This document shows positions 48,800 through 59,208 of a stretch of DNA of 64,000 nucleotides, piece after piece; positions within the stretch are counted from its first letter, which is position 1; the number at the start of each line of letters is the position of its first letter. The DNA lies in assembly GCA_036971615.1 (NCBI GenBank), contig JAYKKR010000005.1, forward strand, positions 1,674,001 through 1,738,000, given 5' to 3'. The stretch comes from Amyloporia xantha (Eukaryota > Basidiomycota > Agaricomycetes > Polyporales > Adustoporiaceae). Both the position numbers and the translations under genes were made by a program. Below the pieces are notes generated by a model. The model had not been told where the DNA came from, ran no database searches, and was given only the letters and a program-made list of their open reading frames with translations.

Positions 48800-50205
48800 A
48801 TGAACTTGAAGGTCATCCTCCGTGCTCGTCTCCGTGAGTCCGCGTTGTCAGTCAATAGTCTGCATCATGTTCTGAACGCAGTTGAGCTTTGCAGAGGCCA
48901 GGCGTCGTTTTGCACTGAAATGGAAGAATGCGCGACCGAAAGCACTCGAGGGAATACCCACACCAATCCTACACCGAATGTTTCCCATCGAGATTTGGGA
49001 ATGCGTGATTGATCATCTGTGGGATGACCATTGCACCTTGACAGTCTGCGCCCTAGTATGCAGAGCTTGGTATCCCAGGAGTCGACTACATATCCTCGGC
49101 TATACCACTTTCGATGACAGGAAACAAATCTACCAGCTAGCGAAGTTTGCGCGCGCAAGCTCCCCCGGTGCAGACTCCATCAAGCATGTCGTATTCCGGG
49201 GCGGCTTTCGCCCAGGCGAACACAGACCTGTGCCACACCTAGGGACGTTCGCGGCCCTATTGGCTCGAAGGTTGACGAATCTTGAATTGTTGTGTATTTC
49301 GAATGCGGACTGGCAGCCAGGGATGCTGCAACCCGATGTCTTTCTCAATCTCTCCGTCTTCACGTCCATTACCGATCTTGTTCTCTATGACGTCAGGATG
49401 CCATCAGCACGGACGTTTGGTCAGCTCGTCTGTGCTCTGCCAAACCTCAAGGCACTCTACGTGGGAGACCTGACGTTCTGCTCGTTGCCCCCGGATTGGA
49501 AGTTCAATCCAGCCTTTTTCATTCGATATGCTCCCCACATGCAGCTCACGTCGCTTTGGCTGGGTGGCATATCAATGGGTCCCATTATCGAATTCCTCGT
49601 ATCCACCACCTTCTGCACCAGCCTCGAAAATATTTTTCTTGGCCCTCAAAAACCTATCGAGCTACGAGACGTGCAGATACTCGGCATTCCGCGATTATTG
49701 GAAGCTGCCGGCAGTGCTCTTCAAGATTTGCGAATCAATGTTTCAACTTCTAACTTGAAGCAAACGCGCGTGTCCGATGGTGGGCTCTTTAGTATCGCGA
49801 ATTCAAATGCTGTGCTTAGCATTCTGTTAAGGAGACATTCTGGATCTCAGTCACAACACCTCCTTGGAGAAGCTTTTGCTTCGATTCTACAAGGATACGC
49901 AATGCACCTGGATGCCGCAATTCCTCGCTCGGATAAGCTCACGCGAACTGTGCGAGCTTATCCTCGAGATCGATATTCCGCACGAAAAAGATTTGACTGT
50001 CCTCGACACAGTTTTGACCGCTCTGGGGGAGCATGAATGTTATGAAATCGATTCTATTCTGACGTCTGAGCGATTCACCAAATTGCGCGAAGTCACTTTC
50101 AAGCTGCGAGTTACCGCCGACGGCATAATGCCAGATGCTGATCGGTGGGCGGCGTCGCTCTTTCCTCGATTGCCAAAGCTACACGCTCGAAGAGTCTTTA
50201 GGTGA
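48800..50205 (+). CDS. F-box/LRR protein, frame broken by 16-bp insertion
   Basis: Exon 1 (48800-48833) joins exon 2 (48895-50205) in phase 1. The F-box is FPIEIWECVIDHLWDD ... CALVCRAWYPRSR, followed by leucine-rich-repeat strands (LTNLELLCISNADW, FTSITDLVLYDV, LPNLKALYVGDL). This is the common agaricomycete F-box layout, a substrate receptor of SCF ubiquitin ligases. At about 49825-49842 the frame reading NAVLSI runs out of register: a 16-base stretch lying between two CATTCTG copies shifts it, and the LRR pattern (LDLSHNTSLEKLLL and on to 50205) continues in the next frame. Without the extra bases the gene would read 442 codons. As sequenced, translation ends at 50036 after a changed tail. 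Confidence 0.75.
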
Positions 50206-51739
50206 GCAGTAAGCAAGAAATACTTGTGGTGTACACGCCATTGATAGCATTTCGGGGCTTGCGATGGTGCAGTTCCTGCGTTGTGGTCATCCAATGATAT
50301 GATACAGTCGCTGGAGTGGTAAACCGTGGCCAGCGATTCGTGCAGCGACCTTGTCAAATCATCCATCTCTAGCTCCAGAATGCGTCCCCATGATCCTGAA
50401 GCAATCGCCCATCATCAGTGTTGTTTGTAGAAAGTAATGCAGCACGGCGCTCAAAGTTGGGTGCACTGCGGTGGCCTGCACTCACATAGACACTCCGTTG
50501 ACGGTCCACATACGCCAATACGTGGGCATTGTGGTGTGTACCAATCAACGCGCTTGTAAAATATGTACAACGTTTGTGTTAATTGTTATGGTCGAATTAT
50601 TTGACGTTCACCACGCAGACACGAGGTACGCGTAATGATATGCAAGGTCCAATAATTCTAGCGGTAGCATACGGAAGAGGAGAGTGAGTACTAGTATGCC
50701 GACGGTCAATTTCACAAACACTTGTGTTGGGTTGGAGTGTAAAAGCATAACGAATCAGTAACGCCAAAGAACGATAATAGTGACGAATGATGGAAGACTC
50801 GGAGCATTAAATACTACTTGCTTGCAGATTACGACATCATTGAGGCGGAATATCTGCCCTAAGAGCACGGACTTGATCCTTGTCGCGAGCCGTTTGTTCA
50901 CGAAGACATTACATGATACTAGTAGAAGCTGCCACAGATGAAATAAAGCTGCGGCCTAGATACCAGAGGCATCCGTATTCCAGAGGAACAGGTAAACGCT
51001 GCTACACGGTACGTATAGTATGCTTAGATCCAAGATGAACTGCTCCGTGATGGCACAAAGTCGGAGGTCGGGTTTGAGTCGTCGTGATGATCGAGGTCAA
51101 GTAGTAGAACTGTAGGACACAAAAAGTGCGGCATGCTGCACAATTACCTGTGACCGGTAGATGTAATGACAAGTACGGCAGACTCGGTAGTGCACGTAGG
51201 AGTATCTGCCAACAACAATATAATAAGAAGGCTCTTTGTTAGTCTGATAAGGACTGGAACTTAGCAGTTCATCACGGTATCGCACAGCAAGTATAGGGTA
51301 ACATACTTGAGCGGTGCACATCATAGATCTGACAGAATTGAAACGGCGTCATTGGCGGGAGCGTCACATACACGCCCACCTTTTCACGATAACCTGGGCA
51401 TCCAATAGCCACTGCAGTGCGACCGGAAGCGTGCCCAAACAGATGATTACTAGCGTCACAGCAGCTGATCCACCAAGACAGCCAATGTGTCGTTTGCTCC
51501 GATAAACATAAATGCGCATACGTGGAGGGGAACTGCGTGTAATCAGCCGACATTCAGCTGTCATCAAGCACAAATCCTCCGATGGGGATTGGCAGGATAT
51601 AAGTCGGATTCGTATATCGAAGGCCATGACATACAGGCTCACCGTAATTGGAACATGGCTTCGCCAATGACATTTCTGACATTACGATTACCGCTTACCG
51701 TCTGCGTCCAGGCGGCCTCTGAAGGGGCCCTACTCGGGC
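50206..51739. other. Intergenic with possible membrane-protein remnant
   Basis: About 1.5 kb. The plus strand holds nothing supported. On the minus strand, hydrophobic frames scattered from about 51650 down to 50900 resemble pieces of a seven-helix membrane protein (see the separate entry). Confidence 0.35.
51364..51642 (-). pseudogene. Fragment of a membrane protein gene
   Basis: The minus-strand frame contains a Tyr/Arg-rich loop followed by a strong hydrophobic helix (GSAAVTLVIICLGTLPVALQW). Around it are intron-like signals (an acceptor near 51544, a donor near 51382). Further down the strand, near 51170-51230, another hydrophobic frame reads LTKSLLIILLL. The pattern recalls the fungal DUF6533-type membrane proteins, but I could not chain the exons without stops, so this is either a decayed copy or a model I failed to solve. 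Confidence 0.3.
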
Positions 51740-51747
51740 TATAAAAG
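51740..51747 (+). promoter_or_regulatory. TATA box (TATAAAAG)
   Basis: TATAAAAG lies 98 bases before the ATG at 51838, followed by a CA/CT-rich leader rich in CAAC and ending in CAACC just before the ATG. This is the layout of a strongly expressed fungal gene. Confidence 0.7.
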
Positions 51748-51837
51748 ACCACCAGGATCCAGAGCAAACGTCAGTCACCCGCCACACAACTCCACCAACT
51801 CAACTACTCTTACCACCAACCTCCTTTCTCAACAACC

Positions 51838-51989
51838 ATGTCTGTGAGTACGCTCTACAAGGAGTAGTGCTTGGACTCTCATCTAACGTTGGTCTGCAGG
51901 ACACCGTCAAGTGCGCTAACACCGAGAAGAACGGCGGCACATGTGCCTGGCCGACTTGCGGGTGCGCTGAGCCCCCTAAGAGCAAGTAA
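51838..51989 (+). CDS. 31-residue Cys-containing peptide
   Basis: Two exons (51838-51843, 51900-51989) joined by a 56-base GT-AG intron encode 31 residues with four Cys (positions 6, 17, 22, 24). The pattern is K-C-A-N then T-C-A-W-P-T-C-G-C-A, ending in basic residues. There is no signal peptide, so it is probably cytosolic. The canonical TATA box, CA-rich leader and short intron after codon 2 argue that it is a real, highly expressed gene. The Cys spacing (C-x4-C-x-C) recalls small metal-binding peptides, yet it has fewer Cys than classical fungal metallothioneins, so copper or zinc binding is only a hypothesis. Confidence 0.65.
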
Positions 51990-53066
51990 TCGTGCTCCTC
52001 TTCCCATCGGGTGAAGGTATGCAAGTCTGGTGGTGCCACAGAAATATCCCCGAGACTGACGGCTAGATAACATTGCAGAGCGGCTGCGTGTGGATACGTG
52101 TCCGTCTTCAGAGGGGTCTGTTGCTGCACTATGGCTGTATTATCTAGGGGTTACTGGTGGTTAAAACATCTCGATTTGAAGCTGCAGTTATGCATTGCTA
52201 AGCATATGATTCACCGTGAGCACATATTGAGACGCTTGCGAAATTATAAAGCTCGGGTCCGAGGATAATACTGGCAGCGGGTGATAGCCTTGTGGCAGAG
52301 TGCGTATGAATTCTTGACGAGCGGACGCGCTCTGTCACATGCTCAGGATGTGTGACAATACTTCGCGTAAGTAGTTCGGGTGAGCTCCGCGGATCCATTC
52401 ATGATTTGCAGACATAGCTAGGCAAGGCCAACCGCACATCCATGCTCAATATATTGTCGTACACAAATTATCTTAAGTCCATAATGTTCCGAGTCAACTG
52501 ATACAATTCAAGAAAATGTAATGCTACAATCACAGGAGGTAGTAAAAGTACAATCGGTCGTAATCCAACCAAGCAGTCCTAATTGCTACATTGAGTTCTA
52601 ATCGACACAAGCTATTGAAGGGATGAAGGGACGCTGATCATGATACATGCGGGCACAAATGATACAAATCGATGAAGAGACAAAGGGATAGTAATGTTAT
52701 AGTCGAGTCTAGCCCAGTACTTGTAAAAGGATGACGACGCATAGTGCGCACGAGTCCGAGATGCTGTCCTTAAAAACGATTCGTCTGCCGGTGTGTCGAA
52801 TGTAGTACTCGCTCTTGCGCCATGTGCGTCAGTCCCGCTGTCAGACAGATTGTATGCAGTCACTCACCAACGAGCCGCGCTCTACTAGCTGGTGACGACC
52901 AATTCGGATGAAAACGACGCGGCGCAGGGGGAACCACTAACTGGTCCGTATGCCGCACAGGTCTTCTCCTGCAGGTGATCACCGAAATTACTGTGCGGGA
53001 GCAGTCAGTCGTCATCGTAGATGCATACAATGCGACACACTCACTCGCAGAGACGCATCCTACACC
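51990..53066. other. Intergenic, nothing recognised
   Basis: About 1.1 kb, AT-rich to 52.9 kb. Frames on both strands are short and without motifs. Confidence 0.45.
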
Positions 53067-53097
53067 GTAGGCGCGCCGTTCCATGCGGCGCGCCTAC
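53067..53097 (-). terminator. Perfect 12-bp GC-rich hairpin over the stop codon
   Basis: GTAGGCGCGCCG (53067-53078) and its exact complement (53086-53097) enclose a 7-base loop. On the minus strand the stop codon TAG (53096-53094) lies in the first arm, so the mRNA of the gene above would end its coding part in a stable stem containing GGCGCGCC. It could affect 3' end formation or translation termination; this is inferred. Confidence 0.6.
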
Positions 53098-55002
53098 AGT
53101 CCTTCGACCAGCGTCGCTCCCTCCGCCAGCGGAATGAGGGAGCGACCAGCCACCGACGTACTACCTTCAGCTTCAGTTGGCAGAGTCAACGACTCGTCTC
53201 GTGTGGTGTCCGGCAGCTTCGATGGTCCGGCCACGGGCACGTCACCATCACTCGAGGCCGACATCGACGACATCGACGACGAAGGCGTCAGCTTCTCTTG
53301 GGCTCTCTTCTTGAGACGGCGTTCCTTGAACCTTGCCTTGTTGTATGCGTCCTTCAATGCTTTGCCACGAAGATGATTCGGCAGGTTGTATCTTTCACGC
53401 CGCGACGATCTCGAACTGGACGAACTATCGCATGTATCGGAGGAGGTGCTGGAGCTAAGTTCAGAGCTCTCAGACGCCGAGTAGCTGAATACAATACTGT
53501 CAGCAACTCTGATCACAGGTGGTATTCATCGAGTAATTACCTTTCGGCAGGGACATCCTCCGTGGTGTCTTCATTCTTCTGCAACAATGAACCCTCGTGT
53601 CAGTGCGGTGTGTGCTTTAGAGAATTGTAATCAGACCTACCAGCAAGTTACGATATTCTACCCAACATGTTACCAACATACCGATGAATAAGAAAATGCG
53701 GAGAGGAATCCATCTATCGCCATTGCTGTCGTGACCGTCATCAGGATCTTCGGTGGTGACTGTGCTGGTATCGGAACTGCTTCCATGGCACGTTGGTTGC
53801 TCTTCGAATGTCGAACAGACGTCTGCCGGGTGGAAGAAGTGTGCCTGATCTTGGATAGACTCGTGAACGATAACTTCCGGCTTCAGTGGTAGATCGACGC
53901 GTTCGTTGAGGACGGGAGTGTCGCCGTCCGTGTCGAAAGGCATAGACGCAAGTTCGGAGGGATCAGAACGCTCGGGCATCGACAGGGACGGGCTGGCATT
54001 TGACGTTGGCTCCGTTGGGAAGATCGACAGGAGCTCTGCAAGTTGTGAGGATTGTGCATGACACATATTGAACTCGTCGACGTTAGACTCGTGAACGATA
54101 ACTCCGAGCTTCAGTGGTAGATAGACGCGTTCGTTGAAATCAAGATTGTCGCCATTGGTGTCGAAAGTCGTAGAAACAGCTTCGGAGGGATCAGAAGGCT
54201 CGGGTATCGACAGGGATGGGCTGGCACTTGGGGTTGGCTCTGTTTGAAAGATCGACAGGAGCTCTGCAAGTTGTGAGGATTGCGCATGACACATATTGAG
54301 CTCCTCGACGTCAGACGCGTGCCACATCAGTTGGTCGAGCCCGTCGTAGCCTGCCTCGTCTCCAGCGTAGTTGTGGTCGGTGGTGTTGAAATTCGCGAAC
54401 ACAGGCTTGGGCGCATCGATGATTGACAGTGAGGTGCTGACGTCCGTCGCCGGCTGTGCTGAGACTTTCAAGGTCCAAGAATCATTCATCGACTGGAGGG
54501 ATCCGGCGTAATAGAGAACCAACTCGTTGACAGGACTTCCTGCCTCCAAAGATAGATGGATTTGCTCGGCGTTGGATTCGTCGTCGTAGGTCTCATTGAA
54601 GAATGTGAACACAGGTTCCGACGGTTCGGAGATCGACAGGGAGGTGTTTGGGCTCGGCATCATCTGCTCTTCGACGATCGACAAATTGTCCGGGGATTGG
54701 GCGTGGTAGAAGACCAACTCGTCACGTACAGCTGACGCCTCCCCCAGGAGACGGATCAGTTCGGTGGCTACCTCGTCGTCGGTGTAGTTGCCGTAGGAAG
54801 TGTTGGAGAATGTGAATGCCGGTTGAGAGCGCTCTGAGCTCGATGTCAGGAGGGATGCAAGGGAGATTGGAGGTGCCGCGTCAAGAGCGGCCATCAGAGG
54901 ACCATTATACAATGCTAATCCGCGAGACAGTGCCGCCTTGTACAATAATGCCCCAGAGTCGACCAGCGACCCGTCTGGAAGCCATAGGATCGGATTTGCC
55001 AC
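53094..55002 (-). CDS. Repeat-containing single-TM protein, lineage-specific
   Basis: Exons 55002-53641, 53578-53541 and 53484-53094 give about 596 residues. The luminal or outer part is acidic and Ser/Thr-rich with repeats, including two copies of N-M-C-H-A-Q-S-S-Q-L-A-E-L-L-S-I-F about 77 residues apart. A single hydrophobic segment follows (WIPLRIFLFIGMLVTCW), then a Ser-rich and basic tail (SSRRERYNLPNHL, KARFKERRLKKRAQ). The frame has no ATG at 55002; an upstream ATG at 55045 could be joined through a small intron, so the start is uncertain. I recognise no family. It is probably a fast-evolving membrane protein. Confidence 0.6.
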
Positions 55003-55946
55003 CGACCTGGATACGTAGTACAGTCCCTTCAGTCACAGCTGACATCCCGTTCAACGACAACGCTCACCAGGGTAGCTCTTGAATGCACTTGAACGACTCG
55101 CCTAGGCTCGGGCGACGAAACCTAGATATCGCCGGAGAATAGCTGGTGAGGATGCCAGCCACTGCAAAAAAATAAGCGAAGATGATTGGAAGTATCAACA
55201 TGGTGGGTGAGGTTAAACATGAGTGGGGGAAAGACGGACGGCGGGGGGACGGCTTTTATGTTGAACTTGGAGGATGCCCGTGACGCTGTCAAACCTGTCA
55301 AACTCCTGCCATTAAAGTCCATGTTCGACTTAGGATGTTAAACATTCGAAGAAGAACTTCCTCGACGCGTCGTGGTCATGTGCCCTGTTGAGTTTCGACG
55401 CGACGCTGCTGGGAGGCACTGGCAACGATACACACTTGTGCAGAGATGGCGATGCTCCGCACGCCCGTTACCAAATGACCTACGAGCATGAACACATTCT
55501 GACAGTGCTCAAATGAGGAAGAAACCTTAGCAAGACTCTCTACAAATACGATTGTGTTGTACAGGCGAGAGTGCTCTAAGGTCTACTCAGTACTCTCCAT
55601 TGTTAGAACATTGCAACAAGTAGGCAAGACGGAAGTACATGTGAGACCAGTCTAGGACCTACTGCCCGCCGGTAGATCGTGTCAATGACAACATGCCCGT
55701 TGTCATCTTCCTCCTCGTCCTCGCAATTGACCTGGACCCTGGTCCAGACTCCACCCAACACGCACATCGCATAGATCCACGTGATGTTAGCACGGATGAC
55801 TCTAGAAAGTTGAAACAACTTAATATTGGGCGACTGAGAGACCGCGAAGGTTTGTGCTGTCTGTACTTCACCCGGGAGCCCCACCAGAGATGTCACATGC
55901 CAGAGATTCCAGAGCTGCGCAGTCATCACAACTTGCGAGGCTTTTC

Positions 55947-56257
55947 CAGCAATCTGCAAAACGATAGGCCATCGCTCAGGGAAAAACAAACGAGCATGTG
56001 ACACCCCCGGGAGGGCTTCAATGTCGTCTGGCGCCACCAGAAAGTGCAGCCATCAACGTACCGACTCCAATAGCTAGCGTTTTGCTCCGAATTTACTCCA
56101 AAAACAGATATCTGTGTCCCATAAGTAGAAATGCCGCACAAATGGCTCTCGGCAAGAGCCCCACAGTCCGCTGTACCAGAGCCTACAGCTCCCCGGACCG
56201 CTCTCACGTGCATGTTTTGTGAAACCTGGCTGTGGCCTATCGTTTTGCAGATTGCTG
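55947..56257. repeat. Inverted pair of a 25-bp sequence
   Basis: A 25-base sequence at 56233-56257 occurs exactly as its reverse complement at 55947-55971. Flanking bases show weaker similarity (CAC-TGC and GTTT blocks about 20-30 bases upstream of each copy), so the pair is part of a longer, diverged inverted duplication. Both copies encode W-P-I-V-L-Q-I-A in a possible reading frame. Confidence 0.7.
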
Positions 56258-56501
56258 TCACAAGTGAAAGTTTATCAATGAGAGCTTTTCCCCCAAGCTT
56301 TGAAAATCCCGTAATTTACACTCCTTGCACAAAGCCTTTAGCTGAGATAGAATTGGCTTAGAGAGGTCCGCAAAGGAAAAGGATGCAATTGTAGCGTTTT
56401 CAACCATGGGAGTGAAGTGCTTAGACGTAAGGCGAAGCGCGAGAGTGGTAGACGACGAAGCACAAGTTCCAAGGCTCGCTCGCGAGTCGCGACGTGTCTC
56501 G

Positions 56502-56540
56502 CACGTGAGCATACACGTGAGCTCCATTGTAATCCACGTG
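56502..56540. promoter_or_regulatory. Cluster of three CACGTG boxes
   Basis: CACGTG occurs at 56502, 56514 and 56535, with an AACGTG just beyond. This is the core site of bHLH factors. No adjacent gene is known to be controlled by it. Confidence 0.3.
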
Positions 56541-57384
56541 ATTAACGTGCAATACTGTCTCTCATGCAATGAACATAAATGCGAGAGAGAAGGAAAAAAT
56601 GAGCAAGTTGACAGCACACCAACTGAAACCCAACATGACAAAATAAAGCTGCAGGAAATTATGTGGACCCCCCACCGATGCCTGCAATACAGAATGAAGA
56701 GTAGGCACATGATCGGATAAAGGTTTAGGTTCCAATGGGTGGAGCTGATTTGTCAGCACCGCACACCATACGTGAATTGATAACCAAATGACAGGTCATT
56801 TGGGATGAATACCTTGACCGCCATAAGGAGACTGGAGGTAACCGGATGGTACCTTAAGTAAGACGACGGGCAGGAGTACGTATGTAAGTCCAACCCATGC
56901 GATTAGCTGACATACATCTGTGGACTATCCGTGTTTGACGCACCTAAGAATATTCTGTGTGGTCCAGCTTCAAGCATGACCGCAATGAATACCCGGATGA
57001 AAGTCAGGGAGAAAAAATTACTCGCACATACCCGCCGTATTGGCGAATTCTATCTCAGCTTTCGCCCATTGAGCAGAACACCCTCCCCCTTTTGTGTCGT
57101 GAAATATCAAGAAACCAAGAACCTCCGCTACAATGAGACGACAGAAATCGCCTGACTCTCTCGCATCAGGCCCATAGCCAAGGCAGCATTTGGATTATAA
57201 CATGGTCATGCGTCCATGGATCGCATATATCCTGGCCGTGCCCAATCACTACTGATGCGACTAGTACTCGCAGTACTCATGTCTCGCAATCCCTAACCAC
57301 ATGACCGCGTCGTGCCATGAGCACAACCGCGACGGGGGAACAATTGTGACGCATGCGAGCTATCCTGTAAATTAGATCCACGGT

Positions 57385-57462
57385 GAATAAGCAATCCCGT
57401 ATGGAGTATAACTTCGTAGAATTTAAAATAAAAAAAATAAAAAAAAAAGAATAAGCAATCCC
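57385..57462 (+). mobile_element. Tiny poly(A) retro-insertion with 14-bp target duplication
   Basis: GAATAAGCAATCCC stands at 57385-57398 and again at 57449-57462. Between them lie 50 bases that end in an almost pure A-tract of about 28 bases. A direct repeat of this length around an A-tailed insert is the mark of LINE-type target-primed reverse transcription. The source RNA cannot be named from the 22 non-A bases left. Confidence 0.7.
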
Positions 57463-57911
57463 ACATGCGAGAGATTGCGGCGATTAATCACCTCACCATC
57501 ACTTGTGTGTCGTGAGAGCAAGCGGATTCCGGAACACTGCTCGAGAGACGTGGTCATCCTCGGTGCAACGTTGTTTTTCAAAATGGGGTCTGCATACATT
57601 GACGTACACTCGATAAGAGCGCATCAGGCTAGCAGCTCGGGATATCGATTTCGCGAGCCACCCATCACCGATTGATCAGAGCCAGAAGAGGGCTCGGGAC
57701 CGGACCTGTAATTCACGTCATGTCGCTCCGGTATGATCGCAAATCAAAGAGCACAGTCTGCTAGTAGTATCAAGCACTATGCAGTAGACTGTCACTGGCA
57801 CTATCTGTCAAGACGTGGGCCCGAGATGATATAGGAAGACAGCTAGCGGCACTAGTGCCGGCGATACGCACTCGACAAGATGCACTGACGAATTGCTCGA
57901 CAATCATTAAT

Positions 57912-58324
57912 GGGTGACTTTCCGTAAGAGTCTGCGGCTTTACGGACGTCCGTAGTTCTATTTCGCGCTTTTGGCCGAGGAGCCGGGGGCCAGTTTTGAG
58001 CACCGCTGATGAAAAGGAAGCCATCAGTGCCCACTGCAACTCCGTTGATGGGAAATCTAGGAGGGGGGGTCGGACCCCCCTTCCAACCTAAATTCGACGA
58101 AAACCAGGCTGTAAACGGGCGCTCATCAGAGAATTCGACACTAATTTCCCGATTTCCCGCGAAACCAATCTCTCACGTGCTGCTTTGCATCTCGTGATGA
58201 CGTTCGCTGGGTTTTGATTTCCCTTCCCATTTCGGCTTAGCAGTCTTTTCAGAAAGCGGAGACTTAAGCTGTTTAGAATCTACGGACGTCCGTAGAGCCG
58301 CAGACTCTTACGGAAAGTCATCCA
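57912..58324. mobile_element. 413-bp MITE with 41-bp terminal inverted repeats
   Basis: The inverted repeats at 57915-57955 and 58280-58320 match over 41 bases with one mismatch. Each contains the 14-base palindrome TACGGACGTCCGTA at its inner end. The element is flanked by ATTAAT on both sides (57906-57911 and 58325-58330), a likely 6-base target site duplication. The interior encodes no transposase and includes a GGGGGGT-CGG-ACCCCCC hairpin (58064-58080). It is a non-autonomous DNA transposon of unassigned superfamily. Confidence 0.8.
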
Positions 58325-59208
58325 ATTAATGCCATCCATGGCCAGTGTAAAGTAAAACAGATCTATACGACCGCACACACCGACATCACAAGCCAGAACG
58401 CGCGGGCCACTACAGCGACTTCTCCGACCGACAGCCTGGCAGAATTGGTACAAACAGGTATGATCAATCAGCACAACCAACAACAAACGAGCGAAATTGT
58501 GGACAGAGCAATGAGCGTAAAGACAGCGCTAGCGAGGTACGTGCGTAGTCAACAGTATGCGTACGACATGGTTTGGAGTCTGGACGAGTGGACGATCGAG
58601 CCCGATAGACGAGTGAGTGAGGAGAGCAGGAAAAAAGCCAATATTAACTAATAATATGTCTAGAGTACTGCGAGATGAGAACGAAACGGAGCAAATTGCG
58701 AGCACAGACAAGTGAGGCGTTGGCTATGGAGAGACGAGAGGGAGAAAAAAGGGCACGGGCACGCAAGGAGAGTGTATGTATGGTCGGATGTATAGATGCC
58801 GGCAGTCGAGTGTCCGAAATAGATACAACGGCAAGATGGCGTTCGACGCGGGAAGGGGACATTGCAGGAGTAGGAACGGGGAAGGAACAAGGAAAGCAGC
58901 AGGTGCAAAATAAGAAAGAAAAGAAACAGGAAAGAGCGAGCGACAGATCCAGAGAGATCCAACAACAGCGTGCGTTTGTAGATGCGAACGAAGATCAAGA
59001 CAGCAATAGTGGAACATACACTAGCAAAGCAGCACGCACGCAGTCGACAACGAACAGAAAATAACAATCCCGCGTCGGACAGCTCTTCTAAAGACTCCAA
59101 TAGACAAGGGAGTCGAACAAAAGCACGGCGCGATCGCGGTCCCAGCGTGGACCCAGCGGTTGACTGTCCTGACTCTCAGGTGGTGGTGGTAAGGGCTTGA
59201 CGGAGAGG

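Larger units (their letters stand above)
55046..59208. other. 4.2-kb gap with repeats and mobile relics
   Basis: No gene could be built with confidence. A minus-strand frame at 55603-56037 (144 codons) is hydrophobic in part and lacks a good start. Another at 56258-56710 has no motif. The stretch holds the inverted repeat at 55.9-56.3 kb, a CACGTG cluster at 56.5 kb, the retro-insertion at 57.4 kb and the MITE at 57.9 kb. From 58.65 to 59.1 kb the plus strand is purine-rich, probably the 3' side of the homeodomain gene. Confidence 0.45.

Noticed and set aside
55603..56037. 144-codon minus-strand ORF as a membrane protein gene
   Set aside because: No ATG context, no family signature, and it overlaps the inverted repeat; kept only as part of the gap description.
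57421..57450. A-tract as a simple microsatellite
   Set aside because: The perfect 14-base direct repeats on both sides are better explained by a tailed insertion.
58660..59100. Coding gene in the purine-rich stretch at 58.7-59.1 kb
   Set aside because: Frames on both strands are composition-driven, with no motif or splice support.
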